Shown here piece by piece: positions 13,124 to 14,601 of a stretch of 14,601 nt of DNA (the first letter of the stretch is position 1; each line of letters opens with the position of its first letter). Origin of the DNA: CAYRPN01 sp964426135 (GTDB taxonomy: Bacteria; Planctomycetota; Phycisphaerae; Phycisphaerales; Phycisphaeraceae); assembly GCA_964426135.1 (NCBI GenBank), contig CAYRPN010000141.1, positions 1-14,601 on the forward strand, given 5' to 3'. The notes beneath the pieces were generated by a model that was not told the DNA's origin, did no database searches, and saw only the letters and a program-made list of their open reading frames with translations. A program made the translations under genes and the position numbers.

Positions 13124-14515
13124 ATGAAGACCGGTTCCGGAAAAAAAGTCGTCGTCGCGATGAGCGGCGGCGTCGACAGCTCCGTTGCCGCCGCCCTGCT
13201 CCAGCAGCAGGGCTACGAGGTGGTCGGCTGTTTCATGCGCCTCGGCGAGGAGGAGAAGCCAGGTTCCGAGTGCCGCGTTCCGAGTTCTGAGTCGGGTAGA
13301 GGCGAATGCCGCATCCGAAACGCAGAACTTAGAACCCAGAACCCAGAACCCACAACGCAGAACTCAGAACCCAGAACCCACAACTCAGAACTCAGAACCC
13401 AGAACGCAGAACTCAGAACTCAGAACTCAGAACCCAGAACTCAGAACCCAGAACTCGCAACTCACGCCCCCCGTCCCAACCGCCAGGGCTGCTGCTCCGT
13501 CAACGATGCCGCCGACGCCCGGCTCGTCGCCGCCATGCTGGGGATTCCTTTTTACGTCCTGAACTTTCGCCAGGATTTCGGACGGATCAAGGATTACTTC
13601 ACCGCCGAGTACAACGCCGGCCGCACGCCCAATCCCTGCGTGCGATGCAATGACTGGCTGAAGTTCGGCAAGCTTTTCGACTACGCCCGGTCCATCGACG
13701 CGGATTACATCGCCACCGGCCACTACGCCCAGGTGGTGCGAACCGAATCGCCCGCGCTGAGCGAATCGCCTGCGCCGAACGAAACGCCAGCGCCGAACGA
13801 AACGCCAGCGCCGAACGAAACGCCCCAAGACACGCTTGCGCCTCCGCATCCCCGCCCGCGCCTGCTGCGCGGCGTCGATCACCACAAGGATCAGAGCTAC
13901 GTGCTCTTCGGCCTGAAGCGCGATCGCCTGGAGCGCATGCTCTTGCCCATCGGCGCCCTGCACAAGCCGGCGGTTCGCAAGATCGCGCAGGATCTGGGCC
14001 TGCCGGTGTTCGACAAGCCCGACAGCTACGAGATTTGCTTCATCCCGGACAACGACTACCGCGGCTACCTGCATCGCCGGTCGCCCGATTCGTTTCAGCC
14101 GGGCACGCTCATGGATACGGCGGGCCAGGTGCTGGGCCGGCACGAAGGCCACCAGCATTTCACCGTCGGCCAGCGTCGCGGCTTGCCGGTGAATGCGAGC
14201 TATCCGCTGTACGTCGTGAACAAGGATGCGGCGACGAATGTCGTGGTGCTCGGCCGGCGCGAGGAAGTGAACGCCGCCGGCTGCCGCGCCAACCAGGTCA
14301 ACTGGATGATGGATCCTCCGGCGACACCGCTCACCGTCACCGCGAAGATCCGCTCCAACTCCGATCCCGTGCCCGGCGTGGTGACGGCCACGGGTGCCGA
14401 CACGCTCGAGGTGCGCTTCGATGAACCGCAGCATGCGGTCACGCCGGGACAGGCGGTCGTCTGCTACGTCGGCGAAGAACTGATCTGCGGCGGCTGGATC
14501 GTCGAGGCGGTGTGA
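13124..14515 (+). CDS. mnmA: tRNA 2-thiouridylase MnmA with two repeat-encoded insertions
   Basis: A 463-residue protein; typical MnmA has about 360-380. MnmA adenylates U34 of Lys, Glu and Gln tRNAs and replaces its 2-oxygen with sulfur. The PP-loop SGGVDSS is at 14-20. GCCSVNDAADA (Cys123, Cys124) is the usual strand-linking motif. RTPNPCVRCN gives Cys175 and SYEICFIPD gives Cys305, the expected catalytic pair. ATGHYAQV, LLRGVDHHKDQSY and VGQRRGLPV are all present, so the enzyme looks intact. Two additions account for the length. Residues about 44-118 are low-complexity sequence from heptanucleotide repeats, between the PP-loop region and Cys-Cys-Ser. Residues 207-236 are a Glu-Ser/Thr-Pro-Ala-Pro hexapeptide repeat, between GHYAQVV and LLRG. 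The start at 13124 puts the PP-loop at the usual place; the upstream frame is not MnmA-like. No sulfur-relay genes are adjacent. Confidence 0.95.
   Translation: MKTGSGKKVVVAMSGGVDSSVAAALLQQQGYEVVGCFMRLGEEEKPGSECRVPSSESGRGECRIRNAELRTQNPEPTTQNSEPRTHNSELRTQNAELRTQNSEPRTQNPELATHAPRPNRQGCCSVNDAADARLVAAMLGIPFYVLNFRQDFGRIKDYFTAEYNAGRTPNPCVRCNDWLKFGKLFDYARSIDADYIATGHYAQVVRTESPALSESPAPNETPAPNETPAPNETPQDTLAPPHPRPRLLRGVDHHKDQSYVLFGLKRDRLERMLLPIGALHKPAVRKIAQDLGLPVFDKPDSYEICFIPDNDYRGYLHRRSPDSFQPGTLMDTAGQVLGRHEGHQHFTVGQRRGLPVNASYPLYVVNKDAATNVVVLGRREEVNAAGCRANQVNWMMDPPATPLTVTAKIRSNSDPVPGVVTATGADTLEVRFDEPQHAVTPGQAVVCYVGEELICGGWIVEAV
13264..13462. repeat. Heptanucleotide array inside mnmA
   Basis: Twenty uninterrupted 7-base units fill 13323-13462, mostly cagaact or cagaacc, with a few cagaacg, cacaact and cgcaact variants. 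Before them, 13264-13291 holds four units (ttccgag, tgccgcg, ttccgag, ttctgag) that resemble the reverse complement of the main unit. Because 7 is not a multiple of 3, the array reads as a seven-residue peptide period (Q-N-S-E-L-R-T type) in every forward frame, with no stops. Confidence 0.9.
13742..13831 (+). repeat. Five 18-base tandem repeats inside mnmA
   Basis: Five adjacent 18-base units; the third and fourth (aacgaaacgccagcgccg) are identical, the others diverged. Each encodes six residues (N-E-T-P-A-P type). Being a multiple of three, copy changes would keep the frame. Confidence 0.88.
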
Positions 14516-14543
14516 GTCTCCGCGTGATGCGAGTCTCCACGTG

Positions 14544-14601
14544 GGGTGCGTCAAGGCTCGGCGCGGACGCACCATGTTGCGTCACCGTTCATCGTGGTGC
14601 G
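14544..14601. repeat. REP-like palindrome, cut by the window edge
   Basis: GGGTGCGTCAAG, then GCGCGGACGCACCAT, TTGCGTC and GTGGTGCG match the first arm, spacer and start of the second arm of the 3512-3598 element, with a few differences. It begins 29 bases after the mnmA stop and continues past the window, again placing this repeat at a gene end. Confidence 0.8.

Noticed and set aside
13323..13462. CRISPR-like array
   Set aside because: The units are 7 bases, contiguous and without spacers, and lie within a coding frame.
13427..14575. 382-residue minus-strand open frame
   Set aside because: Antisense to mnmA and rich in Arg, Val and His; it also runs into the REP-like element.

Overview
The window is GC-rich, densely coded bacterial chromosomal DNA. 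I infer a planctomycete, probably of the Phycisphaerae type. The evidence is a PEP-CTERM protein next to a type II secretion-like pseudopilin ending in a Leu-x-Ser-Leu-x-Trp-His tail, a Gfo/Idh/MocA oxidoreductase of the Thr-Val-Pro-Met-Ala type, an OprO/OprP-like porin with an N-terminal coiled coil, short lipoproteins of unknown function, a DUF3352-like secreted protein, and many small palindromic and tandem repeats. This assignment rests on protein character, not on a database search.

Layout. Minus strand 123-2030: pseudopilin, then a PEP-CTERM protein with two discoidin-like domains, separated by a strong hairpin. Plus strand 2361-3509: Gfo/Idh/MocA oxidoreductase, followed by a 33-bp perfect inverted repeat and a clear intrinsic terminator. 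Minus strand 3675-4184: GGQ release-factor-like protein, divergent from a plus-strand DUF721/DciA-like protein (4246-4617). Next comes a 158-bp nested palindrome (4653-4810). Three small plus-strand genes follow at 4869-6274: two lipoproteins overlapping by 4 bp and a 68-residue four-cysteine protein. Minus strand 6308-12773 carries, in transcription order, a DUF3352-like secreted protein, a terminator, a GH113-like glycoside hydrolase, an O-antigen-ligase-family membrane protein and a porin. The plus strand ends with mnmA (13124-14515) and the start of another palindromic repeat.

How the genes relate. The pilin and PEP-CTERM pair, hydrolase, O-antigen ligase and porin all point to cell-surface and extracellular-matrix work. 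mnmA, the release-factor-like protein and the DUF721 protein are translation or replication housekeeping. No defence system, phage, insertion sequence with transposase, CRISPR array, tRNA or rRNA was seen.

The most unusual structure is repetitive. Arrays with an exact 7-base period but a different unit sequence each time occur at 1-42, 10523-10641, 12889-12958 and 13264-13462; a related 15-base array lies at 10824-10898. The largest has 20 uninterrupted heptamers inside mnmA. It inserts about 75 low-complexity residues into a tRNA thiolase, next to a conserved Cys-Cys-Ser motif, without breaking the frame. A second, 18-base repeat adds another segment to the same protein. Two families of dispersed palindromes (GGTGCGTC...GACGCACC, and CACTGGCAG...CTGCCAGTG) mark gene ends.
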